Counted from the first letter of the stretch, positions 32,538 to 46,328 are shown. The stretch: DNA of 64,000 nt from Isoetes taiwanensis (GCA_021234155.1 JAJEKV010000072.1:5123620-5187619); one strand, 5' to 3'. Numbers and translations: made by a program. The notes: generated by a model from the letters alone, not told the origin.

Positions 32538-33457
32538 ATGGAGGAGGTTTCGACGTTATTACAGCAGGTCCAGTAGCTTGTTCAAGTATGCCAGCAGTTG
32601 TAGTTGGACAATAAAGAGCTTAAGGAACGTGTTGCTTCACATGAATCTGCTTCTAGTTCTGGATTGAGGCTATCAGAGACTAAGATCAGCCTGCCAGAAA
32701 AGTTTGACGGCACTCGGTCCAAGCTCCGTGGTTTTTTGAATCAGATCAGGCTTGTGATTCAGCTCCACCCTCATAGATATCCCACGGCCCAGGAACAAGT
32801 TGGGCTGATTGGTTCTCTCCTCACAGGGCCAGCTCTAAGTTGGTTTGCCCCTTTATTGGAGAAAGGAGCCTCAGAGTTGCAAGATTTTGTTGTGTTCACT
32901 GCAGAGCTCGAGGCATGCTTTGGAGACACTGATCGTCAGTGCACAGCAGTCACAAAACATTGCAATCTAAGGCAAGGCTCTCGCCCAGCTTCAGTATATG
33001 CGTCAGAATTTCGTCAAATTGTGGTAGATACTGCCTGGGATAATGTTGCACTTCGAGATTGTTTCCGAAGGGGGTTACGTGAGGATGTTAAGGATATATT
33101 GTTGTCTATGGAAGATCCTCAGACTCTGGAAGAAGCCATCAGATTTGCAGTTCGATGTGATAACCAGCTCTTCGAACGTAGGCAAGAGAGACGTAGTCAG
33201 GTCTTCCCAATCACACAAACGCCTGTAGCTACGCCCTCCCCGGTCTCATCAATGGAATCCAGCAGGTTAGGACCTGAGCTTATGCAGATTGATCGGGCAG
33301 TTCGAGGACCTTTATTTGCCACCGAGAAGCAGCAGCGGAGAGAGGCTAACCTTTGCCTCTACTGTGGAGGAGCTGGCCATATTGCTCGTGGATGCCCGGT
33401 GAAGTGCCCAAGTCAGTCGGAAAACTTCAGGGGCCGGTCCGAGTAGTAGGGGTCTCT
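32538..33457 (+). pseudogene. Outer chromovirus gag
   Basis: The frame from ATG 32,538 encodes a retrotransposon Gag with a capsid-like region (LPEKFDGTRSKLRGFLNQIR, DCFRRGLREDVKD) and an intact CCHC knuckle (CLYCGGAGHIARGC). Two TAG codons near the start (32,574 and 32,601) each replace an expected CAG (Gln). Near 33,420 the frame shifts by one base, after which it would run on into pol, as in single-ORF chromoviruses. The inner retrotransposon splits it at 33,458. Confidence 0.85.
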
Positions 33458-34086
33458 TGTTACGGCTTAACGCCGGCTAGGGGGAGCGGCTCAGGCTCGA
33501 CTCAGTAGAAAGAAAACATGTTTAAAGTTAGAAGATAAGATGTCAAGGGTTAGATTAGAACTTAAGTTATAAATTTGATGTTAAAGGTTAGTTAACATCT
33601 AAAAGCTTTTAAACAAAATGTGAGTCAATGAAATAAAGGTTGCGGTTGATAACGGGTCGCAAGGTCCTATATTCGAACGGACCATAGCAGAGCAGCCGAA
33701 CAATCCCGAAAAGGGTCGATCCGATTCAGTTAAAGGCCGAATCTTGTGGTCGAATTGCCTTTTCCTATAATTATCTACCGATTATAATCAGATATTCTGA
33801 AAAAGGGTGATCCGGATTAAAGGTCCGATCTTGCCATATAAATATAACGGCTGCCTCTGTAAGAAATCATTCCAGCCTGCTTAGCTCTGAAATCCTTGGC
33901 CCACTCCTGATAGCAGTTCTAGAGTCTTGAGTGATGAAGTTCTGAGTAGATTTGAGTCAAGCAAGATAACGATTTCTTGTTGGAAAAATCTGAGCCCGGT
34001 TGGGTGGATTACTTCTCTCCTAAAGATTGGAGCGCAGCTACTTTAGTTTCAGTTGTTTGAGTTGTTCTAGATTGATTGTTGTATCA
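33458..34086 (+). repeat. 5' LTR of the inner element
   Basis: It matches 47,072-47,709 with scattered differences, including one small indel block near 33,745. It holds no heat-shock element. The initiator-Met primer site follows four bases after its end. Confidence 0.95.
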
Positions 34087-34090
34087 AATT

Positions 34091-34102
34091 TGGTATCAGA
34101 GC
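34091..34102 (+). promoter_or_regulatory. Primer-binding site (initiator Met tRNA)
   Basis: TGGTATCAGAGC is the common plant LTR-element site complementary to the 3' end of initiator methionine tRNA, where minus-strand synthesis starts. Confidence 0.9.
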
Positions 34103-34126
34103 CAGCCCGCTCTTGAACCTGTGACG

Positions 34127-37100
34127 ATGGCCTACCGTTACAATATTCCTGATGAACAATACCAGCAGGCATTAAGAACTGCTGACTTTATTGCTATCCA
34201 GATAGCACTGCCACAGCCTACATCCCCAGAAGATTATCAATACAAATTAGAGCAGATCGCTCTACTCTATGGTTTCCTACCTAGTAACGTCCAGCCACCA
34301 CCATTACCCAGAGATCCTCCACCTGCTCATCCACCACCACCTGAAAATCTGCCATTAGTTAATGGCAATCCAGAGCCTCTGATGGCAATGGAAACTGATA
34401 CTTCAACCAAAAAGGATAAGGCCCCTAAATGGTTGGAAAAAGTTGCTCTGCCATACTTCACTGGCGGAGTAGCTGTTAAGCCAATGCAGGTAATAAGTTT
34501 CCTGGGGATTTGGGAAAAGTTCTTTGAGAGAGTTAACGCCACTGAACAAGAGAAACTGCAAGCCATGGACACCTATCTGGATGAATAAGCTCAAGTTTGG
34601 TGGCAAGGTCGCAGATTGATGCAGCCTGAGGTTAACTCATGGACAGCTTTTCGTAGTGCATTTGAATCCCATTACTTGCCAGCAAACTATTACAGGATAT
34701 TGCAAAAAGAATGAGACCTTGTTAAACAGGATGACGGAGAAACGGTGTCCGAATATTACATGAAATTTAGCCATCTGGGTTTACAAGTTAGAAACCTGGG
34801 TGAACACGAACTTTTAAGAAAGTTTGTGAATGGGTTAAGAGAGGAAATATTTGCGGAGCTAGATCTCATTGAGCCAGTCAACATGGAAGATGCAATTAAG
34901 AAAGCAGGAGCTGCGGAACGAAAATTAAATCCCAAGACTCGTAAGTTAGTTATATGGGAAGGAGCGCCCTCTCGTGAGCAGAAAAGACAGAAGCGAGAAA
35001 AACTTGAAAATAGAAGAGATAAGAAAAATAAAAGGGGCCGTGAAGAGCGTAAGACCAGGTTCAATGGGAGGAATGGAAAACGCTCTAATAATGGACAGAA
35101 GGCCAAACAGGAACAGAGTAAAGGGCCAAATACTGGGTGTTACAATTGTGGAGGTCCGCATTATCAATCCAACTGCCCAAAGAATACATCTTCGACAGAT
35201 AAGAATGCTAAAAAGGTGGAGTTCAAAGAGCCGCCGCCTAAAGAAAGGCAAATTGCTCAATCACACCATGTAGAAGAAAGACCAGAAACTTCCAGGGAAG
35301 GGGAAGAAAGGAATAAAGGAATGCTGGCAACTATTGAACAAGAAAAAGGGAGACTGCAAATTGCATACTTGAAGAATTTGTCGGGAGACGATACAGGACT
35401 TCCAGAAGCATGGTTGTTTAAAATGAAAGGTTCAGTAAAAGGTTATGATGTGACTGTCTTGCTTGACGATGGTTCAACACATGATTTTATCTCGCAGGAC
35501 TTGGTGTATAAATTAGGATTACCTATTTGTGATTTGCAAGCGAAAATCACAGTTGTGCAGGGTTTGAAAGGTCCTAGGAATCAGTGTGATAAATATGTGG
35601 TAGCTCCTATCCAAATAGGGCAGCATTCAGAAGAAAGAGTTTTGATTATGGCCCCTCTAGGATCTATGGATGTGATATTGGGAATTGGTTGGCGAGAACA
35701 GTTTGATGCCCGACCTAGTTAGCGGGAAAAGACAATGACTATAATGGTTGAAGGGCAATCTATGAAGCTGCATACAGACTCCTCATCTCAAGCTGAACCC
35801 CTATTGACATACTCTGAAGCTAAAAAGTTAATACAGAGTGAAGTTGAGTCGTACTTTATTTACTTGAGAAACTCTGACCCACCATCACAGGTGCCTTCCG
35901 AGTTGTACAGTTTTCTCAGACAATTTGACGATCTCTTCAAGGATGAGGAAACTTTAGATTTACCTCCTCATCGTCCTGAAGATCATGCAATACAGTTGCA
36001 AGAAAATGCCACATCTCCAAACAGGCCTTATCGAGTCAGTTATTTCGAAAAATTAGAGCTTGAGAAACAGATAACAGAGATGTTAGACTGTCAGCTAATA
36101 GGGCCACGCTGTTCACCCTTTGGCACACGCGTCATTCTAATCAAAAAGAAAGATAAGGGATATCGGATGTGCGTGGATTATAGAGCTCTCAACAAGCTGA
36201 CTATTAAGGACAAATTTCCAGTACCTAGGGCTGACGATCTATTTGATAAATTACGAGGTGCCTGCATCTTTAGCAAAATTGATTTGAAATCAGGATATCA
36301 CCAAATCCGAACGAAGGAAGAAGACATTGGTAAGATAGCTTTCAGAATAACTTTTGGACATTATGAGTTTCGCGTAATGCCTTTTGGTCTGACCAATACT
36401 CTGGCAACCTTCTGCCGTCTCATGGGGAGAGTTTTAGCACCCGTACTAGGGAAAAGTGTTGTAGTCTTCTTTGATGATATACTTATATATAGTAGGACTA
36501 TTGAGGAGCACAAACAACACCTTCAACATGTTTTTGACCTTTTGAGGCAGAATAAGCTGTTTGTTAATGAGTCCAAGAGCAGGTTCTTTATGCAAGAAGT
36601 TGGATACTTAGGCCATATTATATCCAAAGAAGGCATACGGATGGATCCCAAAAAGATTAGGGTTATCATTGATTGGCCTCGGCCTGAAAATCTCAAGGAC
36701 TTACGTTCTTTTGTACAGCTATGCAGTTACTATCGAAGATTTGTGAAGGATTTTGCAAAAGTAACCCTTCCTCTTAGTAGGTTTTTAAAGAAAGATACCC
36801 CTTTTATTTGGAATCCAAAAGCCGAGGCAGCTTTCCGAACTCTGAAAGAGAACATGGCAATTGAACCGGTATTAGTATTGCCTGACTGTAATAAGCCTTT
36901 CACAGTCTGTTCCGACGCAAGTGGGAATGCTATTGGTGCAGTACTTATGCAAGATGGACATCCATTAGCTTATGTCAGCCGAATGCTCAAACCCTTGGAG
37001 CAAAAGTACAGTACCTATAAAAAAGAATTGATTGCTTTAGTTCATGCACTCAAGAAGTGGAGGCATTATCTTATGGGATCCAAGTTTGTGGCTCGTTTTG

Positions 37101-38368
37101 ATCAACAAAGCTTGAAACATATACAAACGCATGATATTATCAATGCGCGGCAATTGAAGCTCATTGACACTATAAAGGATTTTGAAGGAATGCAGCTTGA
37201 GTATAAGCCTGGGAAGGAGAACCAAGTTGCAGATGCATTAAGTCTGTCACTATCCAAGCCATATCTGTAGCAAAATTTGTTGATTTGGATCCAATGAAAG
37301 AAGAATATGTGAACGACCCCTCCTTTGCTGCTCCATATGCACAGGTACAAAAGGAGGGAAGAAACCTTTTGGCAGAGTATAGAATCCATAATAATGGGAT
37401 CTTATTCTACCGGAATCGTACTTGTGTTACACAAGCATATAGGTTGAAAGTGATACAGGAATGTCATGAACCTCCTTATTCGGGACATAGAGGAACTCAA
37501 GCCACTTTGGCAACTGTGAAACGACGTTTTTTTTGGCCAAAACTTGAAAGGGATGTAAGAAAGTATGTTGAAGCATGCCTTGTTTGTCAACAAATAAAGG
37601 CTTCAACTGGTAAGCCTGCCAGATTAGTTCAACCCTTGTCTATTCCAGAAAAACCATGGAAGCATATTACCATAGATTTTATTCAAGGGTTACCAAAGAC
37701 CATCCACAAGAATGATCAAATTTGGACAGTGGTAGACAGATTGTCTAAACAGGTTCATTTTATTCCCTGTAAATCCAGCATGACTGCGCCACAGGCAAGC
37801 AAGATTTTCTTAAAGAAAATATTTAAGATCCATGGAATGCCAGATGCAATCATAACAGATTGGGATCCCCTATTCTGTAGCAGATTTTGGGCTGAACTTA
37901 TGAAAAATTTAGGCACGACTCTAAAGTTTTCCACCGCTTATCATCCCCAGACGGATGGCCAGTCTGAAGTGGTAAACCGAGTTATTGAAGATATGCTGAG
38001 AGTTTATGTTGCAGAAAGACAAAGCCAGTGGGAGGAATACCTTTATCTTTTAGAGTTTGTTTATAATAACATTGTGCACTCAGTTACCCAAAGAACTCCT
38101 TTTGAAATAGTATATAGATATTCCTTGGAGTCCCCAATTGCAAAACTAGGGGGAGAAGTACCTGCTTCCGATGAAGCCGCTACAGATTTTGCAGATATCT
38201 TACGGGAGGTAAAGGCACAAATCCAGAAAAGCCAGGAATTAATGGCTTCCAAGCTTGCAAAGAAACGAAAAAAGGTTGTTTACAAAAAAGATCAATGGGT
38301 CTGGATTCATCTTCCCAAAAAGCGTCTGCGGAAGATGGGTAACCGGTATGTAAAACTGGCACCTAAAA
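34127..38368 (+). pseudogene. Inner element gag-pol, 5' part
   Basis: One frame runs from ATG 34,127 to 37,269: a Pro-rich leader, Gag, a CCHC-like knuckle (CYNCGGPHYQSNC), protease (LLDDGSTHDFIS), reverse transcriptase (YRMCVDYRALN, FFDDILIYS) and RNase H (CSDASGNAIGAVL, a degenerate DQQSLK in place of the usual DHxSL). Three stops interrupt it: TAA 34,586, TGA 34,712 and TAG 35,720, each one C-to-T step from Gln, Arg and Gln codons. After a one-base shift near 37,240 the integrase follows, with its zinc-binding HHCC (CHEPPYSGHRG ... CLVCQQ) and catalytic D, D and E (IDFIQGLP, ITDWDP, QSEVVNR) present. LINE-2 cuts the frame at about 38,368, and it resumes at 46,349. Confidence 0.9.
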
Positions 38369-39220
38369 TCTTGGCCTAATCTTGCCCATTTTGTCTTTTA
38401 CCTCCAAATTCGGTTTGAACTGGTTTCTTGGCAATTCTCTGCGAGAAATTGCTTGATCTGCCCGGATTGAACCTCAATTTCCTCTGGATCGTGAGCTAGC
38501 CTTGTAGGGGCTAGCATTTCTTTGAAATTAGAATGCAAAGATCTATCCATAGATACCTGAATCTTTGCAATTCTTAAACATGAGCACAGACTTACTTGTG
38601 GTTTTCTTGTTGGCCATTCCTCTGATCAGTGGAATTCATTGATCTTCAGAGGCTTTTTTCCTCACAATTCTTTCCAACCCGAAAGCTCCTTTGTCCCAGG
38701 ATGTGAAGACTTTGAAATACAGACAATTGATTCCTGGCTAGAGGAGTTTCTTGGTTCCAAGAATATTGAAGCAACAGCTACCATTAGAGCTTACAGTGAT
38801 CAATTCGAGTCCAAAATTACCATCAAGCTGGAAGTTGAATTGGGCGATTTCTCTGAAATTTAAAGGGAAACTCTTTCTTAACTTCGACAATTCTGGCTTT
38901 GTAGACTTATCTTGCCTTTTTTGCTGATAGATAGGTTCCTGTCTTACCATTGTCCTAAACTTTCTATTCATTCTTCCCTTTTTTTCTTTTCCCGAGCTCC
39001 TCTCTTTTCAAATTGTCCTTTGTTGTTTTCTCCTGCTCTTTCTTATATAGAAAATAAAAATTATATTAGCCCTAAATTTTTGCCTTTTCTTCACTCTTTC
39101 TCTGCTTTGTCGCATGGAGATCGATCTGTGGTCCTCAAAAAGTTAAGCTCTTTCCATAACAATCCAGAAGAAATTATTCTCTTTGGCAATTTCGCTAACC
39201 TTGCAGATCAAAATCAGGTC

Positions 39221-40809
39221 ATGGATCCTAAAACATTCAAAACTCCTGTTTGGGATAATTTCTCGAAAGATCCTGAAATGTGGGGCCGAGTTCCTGTTCT
39301 TGATCCAGCTACCCAAGTCCCTTTACCTTATGGGGTCCCAAAACCAACTGCTGAGATCTTGCCAGATGACCACTATGATGCTGCCTTGAAGGAACTCCGT
39401 CCAATTGAAGGGAGCAAGCAAAAGATCTACCATGGTATTTCCCTTGATCTTCCTTCTGTTCATTCTAAAATTGCTTCTCTCAAGGATACAGCTGTTCTCA
39501 TTAAGATCTCTAGGTCTGGCATTCAGTTAGACAAGCTCTGGTCATTTTGTCTAAATCTCCAGAAGGGAGTTCTTATAAATGCTATGTACTGGCTAACCTA
39601 TCCCAACATCATGGTAGAATGTGGCAACCAGAGGACTGCAAATTATCTCCTTAAGCTTGGTTCCCAGAGTTATGAGTCATATCAACTCTCCTTCCTAAAA
39701 TGGGACCCCAAACTCAACTCTGAGGGTATAGATAATTTGTATGTGGCCTCCACTACTTTGCAAGGCTTAAATCCTATTTATTGGACTGAAGATTGCCTCA
39801 AACTTCTATTCAACTCAATTGGACATTATATTTGCACTGAATTTTCTCCCTCGAGATCCCCAAGAGCTTTCATCCAGTTAGATCTCTCCAAATCTATCCC
39901 TACATCCATTCCCTTCTCTGATGCCTTTGGCCAATCCACCTATCTATCTCTGAGATGGTCAGGATTACCTCCACATTGTCAGAATTGTTTGAAGAGACAT
40001 TTCTGGTACACTGATTGTCCACAAAAGGAAGCAGATGTGGGCAAAGTTGTGCCAGGCCAACAGATTTGTGCTCCAAATTTTAATAATGGCCATGTAGAAG
40101 GAGTCAATGAAATGCAGGTTCCAGAGAAGTCAGTCAACAAGTCAGTCAACTCGTGTTTGACTTATCAAGATAAGGACCAAAGTCAAAAGTTCCAATGGAA
40201 TAGAGTAAATGGCAGTACCAGGAGAATCAGAAATCAACAAATGAAAAGAATGGAAAAGTGTCCCCAAAAAATGTTCAACAATAGTAAAGGTTTCCAATAT
40301 TCCAAAGGATTTCAGGATTCAGGGGTAAAAGTCCTGCAGAATCATGAAAATGTCAAAGATAAGGGCAAAGCACCAATTCAACATAATGAATTGCAGATAG
40401 AGAAATTCCATGACTTTTAAATCAGGTCATGGCTGGAACCAATGAAAATTGCATGCTCCAGCCTCAGAAGTCAGCTGATCACTTTGGTCTTCCAAAAGAT
40501 AAGAGTGTTCCACTGATTATTAAAAGTCATACCTCTCAGCATCCAGCCATCCTTAAAGGCTTGAAAATATGTGACAAAATTATGGTAGGGAATTTTGGAA
40601 ATGGCAAACATTTTGAGCTAAAGATACCTACTTCAACAAATAACTCTGACTTGGGAAGGGCTTCTAAAATATTGACTACTGCCATGGATAAAGTTCCTAC
40701 AAGCAACTCAAAGGGCATCTCCAAATCTATTAATCCAGTTTCTTCTACATCAGTAAATCAAGAAAAGGTTGCTAATGACTTTGTTTCATTAGCTCCTCCC
40801 AAATTCTAG
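39221..40809 (+). pseudogene. LINE-2 ORF1 (plant L1 type)
   Basis: From ATG 39,221 the frame gives a leader, then a DUF4283-like region and the plant LINE ORF1 pattern LRWSGLPPHCQNC with a CCHC-like knuckle (CQNCLKRHFWYTDC; spacing one residue off the usual). It stops at 40,420 and continues in another frame at 40,429-40,809. Further disordered frames up to 41,595 are probably its C-terminal tail. It would act as the RNA-binding partner of ORF2. An upstream in-frame extension to 38,912 exists, but the ATG at 39,221 gives a more protein-like start. Confidence 0.7.
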
Positions 40810-40856
40810 GAGCCTATTCAAGAAGATCCTTTTGACAACATGGTGGACAAAATTGA

Positions 40857-41595
40857 TTGCTCCAATCAATTTCGTGTACTACTAGTTTAAATGTAGATCA
40901 AAGAGTCGATTTATTCTTGAGCAACAATTCTAGCCTCCACATCATGGACATTCCCTCCACTCCTTCAGAAAATTGCTCCCTTCTCCATCCAAACCATCCT
41001 AATCCCTTAATCGACTTGAATACCTTGTCATGTCATTCCCCTATAGTCACCTCCCCAGTCTCCAAGGAAATTGCAGAACAACTTGCCTCTCTCGCAAAGT
41101 GGTGCGTTAGGCGATCCCATATATACTGAGCACTTGGCAGCTGGTGAGACAACATCTATAAACAAAGACAATGAGGAACAAGTGGTGGTAGAGACTCCAG
41201 ACCAGGGGCTGTTGGCAGTTGAGGATGTTACTGCAGATGTCAGATTTGGATGTATACTTTCTCATGACTCGAGCACTCCACTAAGTTGCAACAATGAAGG
41301 CATATGTAAAAGGCAAGTACCTCTCTCTGATAGTTCTAATCTAGATGTTATTAAAGATAATCCTTCAAACCTATTTGAATTCATACCTGGTGGTTGTTCT
41401 GATAATGAGTTTGATAGTGATAAAGAAAACTGGGGGAAGGAATCTTTTTTAGCAGATAATTCTTTGACTAATAATGCCAAGAATAAATCCAAGTCAAAAT
41501 TGAAAAAAGATCTTGCCAAGCCTGATATCTCCTCTTATCTTCATAAAACAGCTGCTGGCAACACTAGGAGTAAAAAGAATAAGAGAAATAGATAA
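40857..41595 (+). pseudogene. LINE-2 inter-ORF region, probable ORF1 tail
   Basis: Two overlapping frames (40,857-41,129 and 41,071-41,595) are Ser/Asn/Glu-rich and end in a Lys/Arg-rich stretch just before ORF2. This low-complexity composition fits the disordered C-terminal tail of a plant L1 ORF1 broken by frameshifts. No domain is recognisable. Confidence 0.45.
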
Positions 41596-41634
41596 CTATC
41601 TGGTCCTTTCCATTTGTCACCTCTTATCTTTCTA

Positions 41635-44600
41635 ATGAAGATAATGACATGGAATGTTAGGGGGATAAAAGGCCCCATCAAGAGAAGAAGAGTAATTTCT
41701 CAACTTAGACACTACAAGGCTGACCTCATTCTGCTTCAAGAAACCAAGCTCCCTAAATTTGAGAGCTCTAGTCTGGCTGATTGGATTTTCCCAAGTGCTT
41801 CTTCTATTTGGATAGAATCCTCTGGCACATGTGGGGGGCTCATCATGATTTGGAAATCTTTGACTCATGCCTCCTTTTATAATAGTCCCAGTAAATGTTG
41901 GCAGGCTGTAGTTTTCTCTTTCAACAATTCTAGTTTTGGTGTTCTCAACATCTACGCTCCAACATGTCCTAAAGATAGAGAATTATTATGGCCAGAAATT
42001 AATCATTGGATTTCCTCCCAACCTGCTATTGATTGGATTGTATCTGGGGATTTTAATAATACCCCTAATTGGGATATGAAATTAGGGAACATAATAAATA
42101 TGTCTACCACAGAGAGAGTTAACTGGAATTCCCTGATCTCTGACTCTAATTTGATTCATGTTCCCTCTTCAACTGCCATCTACACTTGGTCAAACAAGCA
42201 AAAAAACTCAAATAGAGTATTTTGTGCTCTCGACAGGTTTTATGTCTCAAATTCTTCCAATTCTTTTTGGGATAACTGTTATGTGGTCAGTGATGAATCC
42301 ATCTCTATCTCTGATCACCAGCCTCAATTCCTCCACACTAAACATCTTCTGAATCTTCCAAGAGAGGGTAATATTCCTTTCAAATTTAATTGCTCCCTCC
42401 TTCAAAATGATAAATTCTGTCAAGAGTTCAAAACTTTCTATCTCTCTATGCAAAACAGGCTTGATGCTAATCTGTGCTCCAGTGGTCATCATTCTATGAA
42501 AGCATTCTATTCCAAGATCAAGCAAGTTAAAACTTGGATCAAGAACTGGTCTCAAGCAATTTTTAAAGAGAAAATCAGGCAGAAAGATTGCTATCTTGAA
42601 CAAATGAGGAAAATTAGAGCTCTGCTCCATTCCCAACCCTATGACATTAATCTTCAAATTGGGGAAGAAGTTCTGGAAAAGAAAATAAAATCAATTGAGG
42701 AAATGGAGGCCAAGAGTTTTGCAATCAAATGCAAAATTAAATTCAACAAGGAAATGGATTTGGGGAGTTCAAAATTCTTTTACAGAACTACTAGAAACAG
42801 GCTTCTCAATAATTCCATCATTCAAGTTTCATCTGACAATGGTTCAAATATTGATGCTCCCAAAGAATTTTACTTGCAATTCTGGGATATTCTTAAGGAT
42901 GATATCATTAAATTGGTCTATGGCTTCTGGAGATCTGGGCATCTTCACTCCTCAATTTCTGTTGGTTTCATCACCCTTGTCCCTAAGGTAGATAGGCCTT
43001 TATCTTTCCCTGATTGGAGGCCAATCTCTTTGACCAACTCCACCTACAAGATTTGTGCCAAACTAATTGCCAACAGGATCAAGCCTTTTCTTCAAGATAA
43101 AATAAATATTAAGCAGTCTGCTTTCTTGCCCAATAGATTTATCTTGGATAACTATATTGTGGCCATGGAGGGGTTACATTGGAATAGGTTCTCTGGCCAA
43201 AATTGTGTGCTTTTAAAGCTAGATTTTAAAAGAGCCTTTGATTCTGTAAATTGAGATTTCCTAAAATTTGCATTGGAGAAAATTGGCTTCAATTCCAAGA
43301 TAATATCCTTGATTCTTGGATTAAATTCCATGGCAAATTCAGCTGTCTTAATTAATGGTTCTACAAAATTCTTTCAATTCGCTCGGGGAGTTAGACAGGG
43401 GTGTCCTCTTGCCCCTTACCTTTTTCTGGTTGTTGCTGAGATGCTCACTAAGGCAGTGGATTTTCATCAGGATTGTGGTAATTTGCAAGGTCTAATTTTA
43501 CCTGATAATAACGGTTCTCTTATCTTATCCCAGTATGCAGATGATACCTTTGCTTTCTTAGACTCTAATCCTGATAATATTGCCAAGTTCTTAAACATCA
43601 TTGATCTATTTTCTGCAGCCTCTGGAATTTATTTAAATATTGCCAAAAGTGTTATTGTAGGTGACTCTACAGAGAATTCCCTCTATGGCATTAAGGTTTT
43701 AAATGCTTTACAAGCAACTAAGCTGCTTGGGATGCCCTTATCCCTAAATCCTAATATTAAGGGGCTCTGGGGTCCAATTCTTCAAAAGATCAAGAGAAAG
43801 TTTAATACCTTCAGAAATTCTTTATCTATGGCAGGCAAAACACTTATTGCAAACTCGGTCCTTGGTGCATCTCACATCTATTTCTCATCAGCTCTTGTTG
43901 CTCCAAAATCAGTTTACAATGAGCTGGAGAAATCTATCCGAAATTTCATATGGGGAGGTTCTCATTCTGTTAACTGGGATACTGTCACTAGGTCCAAGTC
44001 AAATGGTGGTTTGGGCTGCAAAAATCTATATCTGCAAGCTTGTGCCTTGGCAGGTAAATTCATCTGGAGAACTCTGACTGGTAGCAATTCTATGGCATCA
44101 ATCTTCATTAGATATTGGATTCAGAGGTCATATCTTGATGGCCATCCATCTGTGCAGCATTGTTTACCTGAATCAGCCCTCAATACATTGCATCCTGGCA
44201 AAAATACTTCCCCTTTGATGCAAAACATGATCAAGGCTTGGAACATGGTGCAAGGAAGCTTTGATACATTCGACATTCATGATCTTCATATGCACTCTTC
44301 TCTATTCTGGTCTCCCCCATTCAAAGATTGTGCTGATAATATCCCTGCTCTGAGACATCCTAAGATTTATAGGAAATGGTTATCTCATGGTATCTCCCAC
44401 ATAAAGGATTTATATAGGAATGATCACATTATTTCTTGGACCAATCTTAGAAGGATTATTCATGGTACTTCCAGTGACAAAGCCTTGTACCTTCACTTCA
44501 AAAGTATCTTATCTCAAGCAGTGAGCGACAAACTTTATACAGAAAAAGGTAAATTTCCTACATAATTTAAGCTAGCAGGAAGCATTAAGCAAAAAACTAG

Positions 44601-45442
44601 TTTCCAGCCGGAAAATGTGAAGAATTCCATGGTTTTTTACCGGAAAACTTCCTGAGGATTTTTTTTTTATATCGGAAATTCTTGATTTCAACAGGTAGGC
44701 TGCAAGGGTTCCCCGGAATTTGTCGTTCACTGATCTCAAGCTACCAATCTGATTGGCAATGCTTGTGGGGCTGTTTTAAAAATTAATGGCCATAACAAAT
44801 ATAAAGTAAGTTCTGTTTATGCCATTCTCAATCACAGAGAAAACTCTGCCAAAGCTAAACTCAAGTGGTCTATTTCTGATGATGAATGCAAAATTCTTTA
44901 TAGAAATATCTGGTGCTCTTATTGTCCCCCTAAGGTTAATTTCTTTATTTGGTTGATTGCACAGAAAAGTCTGCCTAACCTTGTCTCCCTTTCTCAGAGA
45001 ATTTCCACTGTGCTCCCAGCTTGCCAATCTAATTGCTCTCATGATGAAACATTGCAGCATATCTTTGACTGTCCTAAAATTGCTGATTTTTGGTCATGGT
45101 TTTATTGTAAATTTAATCATCATTTCTCTGCTCGAAACCATGGGGACCTGCTTAAGCAAATCCAAAACAATGATGCTTCCTTCTTCCTTCACTGCCCTTT
45201 GGAACATCTGGAAGGCAAGAAATAGGATAGTGCATGGTAAGAAAAATGTCTCTGTCTTCTGGATTAAAATGAACTTCCAGCTAGACTTGGAAAGTTATGT
45301 GACTGCTCACAAAAAAAAAAATGAAGACAATTATGATAGGAAATGGGACTCTATTGGTAACTTCTCAGGTTTTTTCAATTTTTTCACTTCTTATCTCCAT
45401 GTCATCAATTCTAATGCTCGTTTTTCTGATGGATCTTGCTAG
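41635..45442 (+). pseudogene. LINE-2 ORF2 (endonuclease, reverse transcriptase, zf-RVT)
   Basis: ATG 41,635 starts the endonuclease (MTWNVRGIKG, LLQETKLP, VSGDFNNTPN, ISDHQPQ). The reverse transcriptase follows (LVPKVDRP, DWRPISLTNSTYK, LLKLDFKRAFDSVN, QGCPLAPYLF, catalytic QYADDTFAF near 43,535). A TGA at 43,252 sits where family members have Trp, one G-to-A step. The usual block between endonuclease and reverse transcriptase seems shortened around 42,870. The frame ends at 44,565. The zf-RVT region (KVNFFIWLIAQKSLP, C...C...HIFDC) reappears at about 44,930-45,100 and the IWKARNRIVHGK block at 45,200. No RNase H domain was found. Confidence 0.88.
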
Positions 45443-46328
45443 ATTACCTGGAGTTCCTGAAAGGGGAAGGCAAGAACAAGTTTGATACCATGCTCACATA
45501 TCATGAAGCTACATTATACTGCAACAATTCAGGGGTATCAAATCTAGTGCCACCAGGGCCAAATGCATCATTGGATGAGATTAAGCTGTACAATGTGAGA
45601 AGCAATAGCAATGAGTCATCATGGGCCAGAATTTATTGCAGGAAAGTAGTACAGGTGTATTGTATGTACAGTTTTCTGTTCATGTACCATTATTCACTGA
45701 CAGATAGGCAGCTGAGTAGATATAGGGAATTGTACTAATCACACAAGATGTTGGCAGACCTTTATGGTACACTACTGCTTCTGATGGATAAGCAAGATAT
45801 TCACCAACTGCTAATGGAAAATGGATCTGAATTCAACAGCTACAGGTTTGGGACAGACTCGGGTTTCTATCGGGTCTACAATGCCATATTTGATCAGATC
45901 ATGCAATCACCATCACCTTAGCCATCATCTTTTACCACTCTTTATTAGCCTGATCTAAAACGTGTTTCCATTTCATATTTGCTACTGCTCAGTAATTAAT
46001 CTTCCTCTTGTCTAACATTTTGCTCAAGCACTTGGAAAGAATTTTGTCATTGCAGGATTTTTGGGATCGACTGTTCATGATTGATGCTGCTCTCAGGCTT
46101 ATATATCAGCTCCTTCAATAGGGGCATGGCAGAATTTATTACCTTTCCTTATGCAATATCTTGCTACTTCAAGCAGGGTTCTATCTGGCTCATTTGAATA
46201 ACTTTACACTGTTACTTTTTTTATATAATTGATGCTGTTATGATGGAACTAATGAGAACAACACTCTCATTAGTAACATTTATGTATGACTTTTATTAAT
46301 TAATGGAAAAAAATACCTCTTACCTTCA
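45443..46328 (+). other. LINE-2 3' region with unexplained coding-like sequence
   Basis: Between the last ORF2 block and the poly(A) tail, two stretches look coding: one at about 45,436-45,665 (EATLYCNNSGVSNLVPPGP) and one at about 45,745-45,920 (MDKQDIHQLLMENGSEFNSY, FYRVYNAIFDQIMQ). They do not resemble RNase H or any LINE domain I know. They could be an extra LINE domain, or host sequence carried by 3' transduction. The remainder is T-rich untranslated sequence. Confidence 0.4.

Noticed and set aside
34756-35260. Long minus-strand frames opposite the inner gag
   Set aside because: They are the mirror of a Lys/Arg-rich coding region on the plus strand and have no independent motif.
34951-35273. 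Independent plus-strand frames overlapping inner gag
   Set aside because: They are out-of-frame shadows of the Lys/Arg-rich gag sequence.
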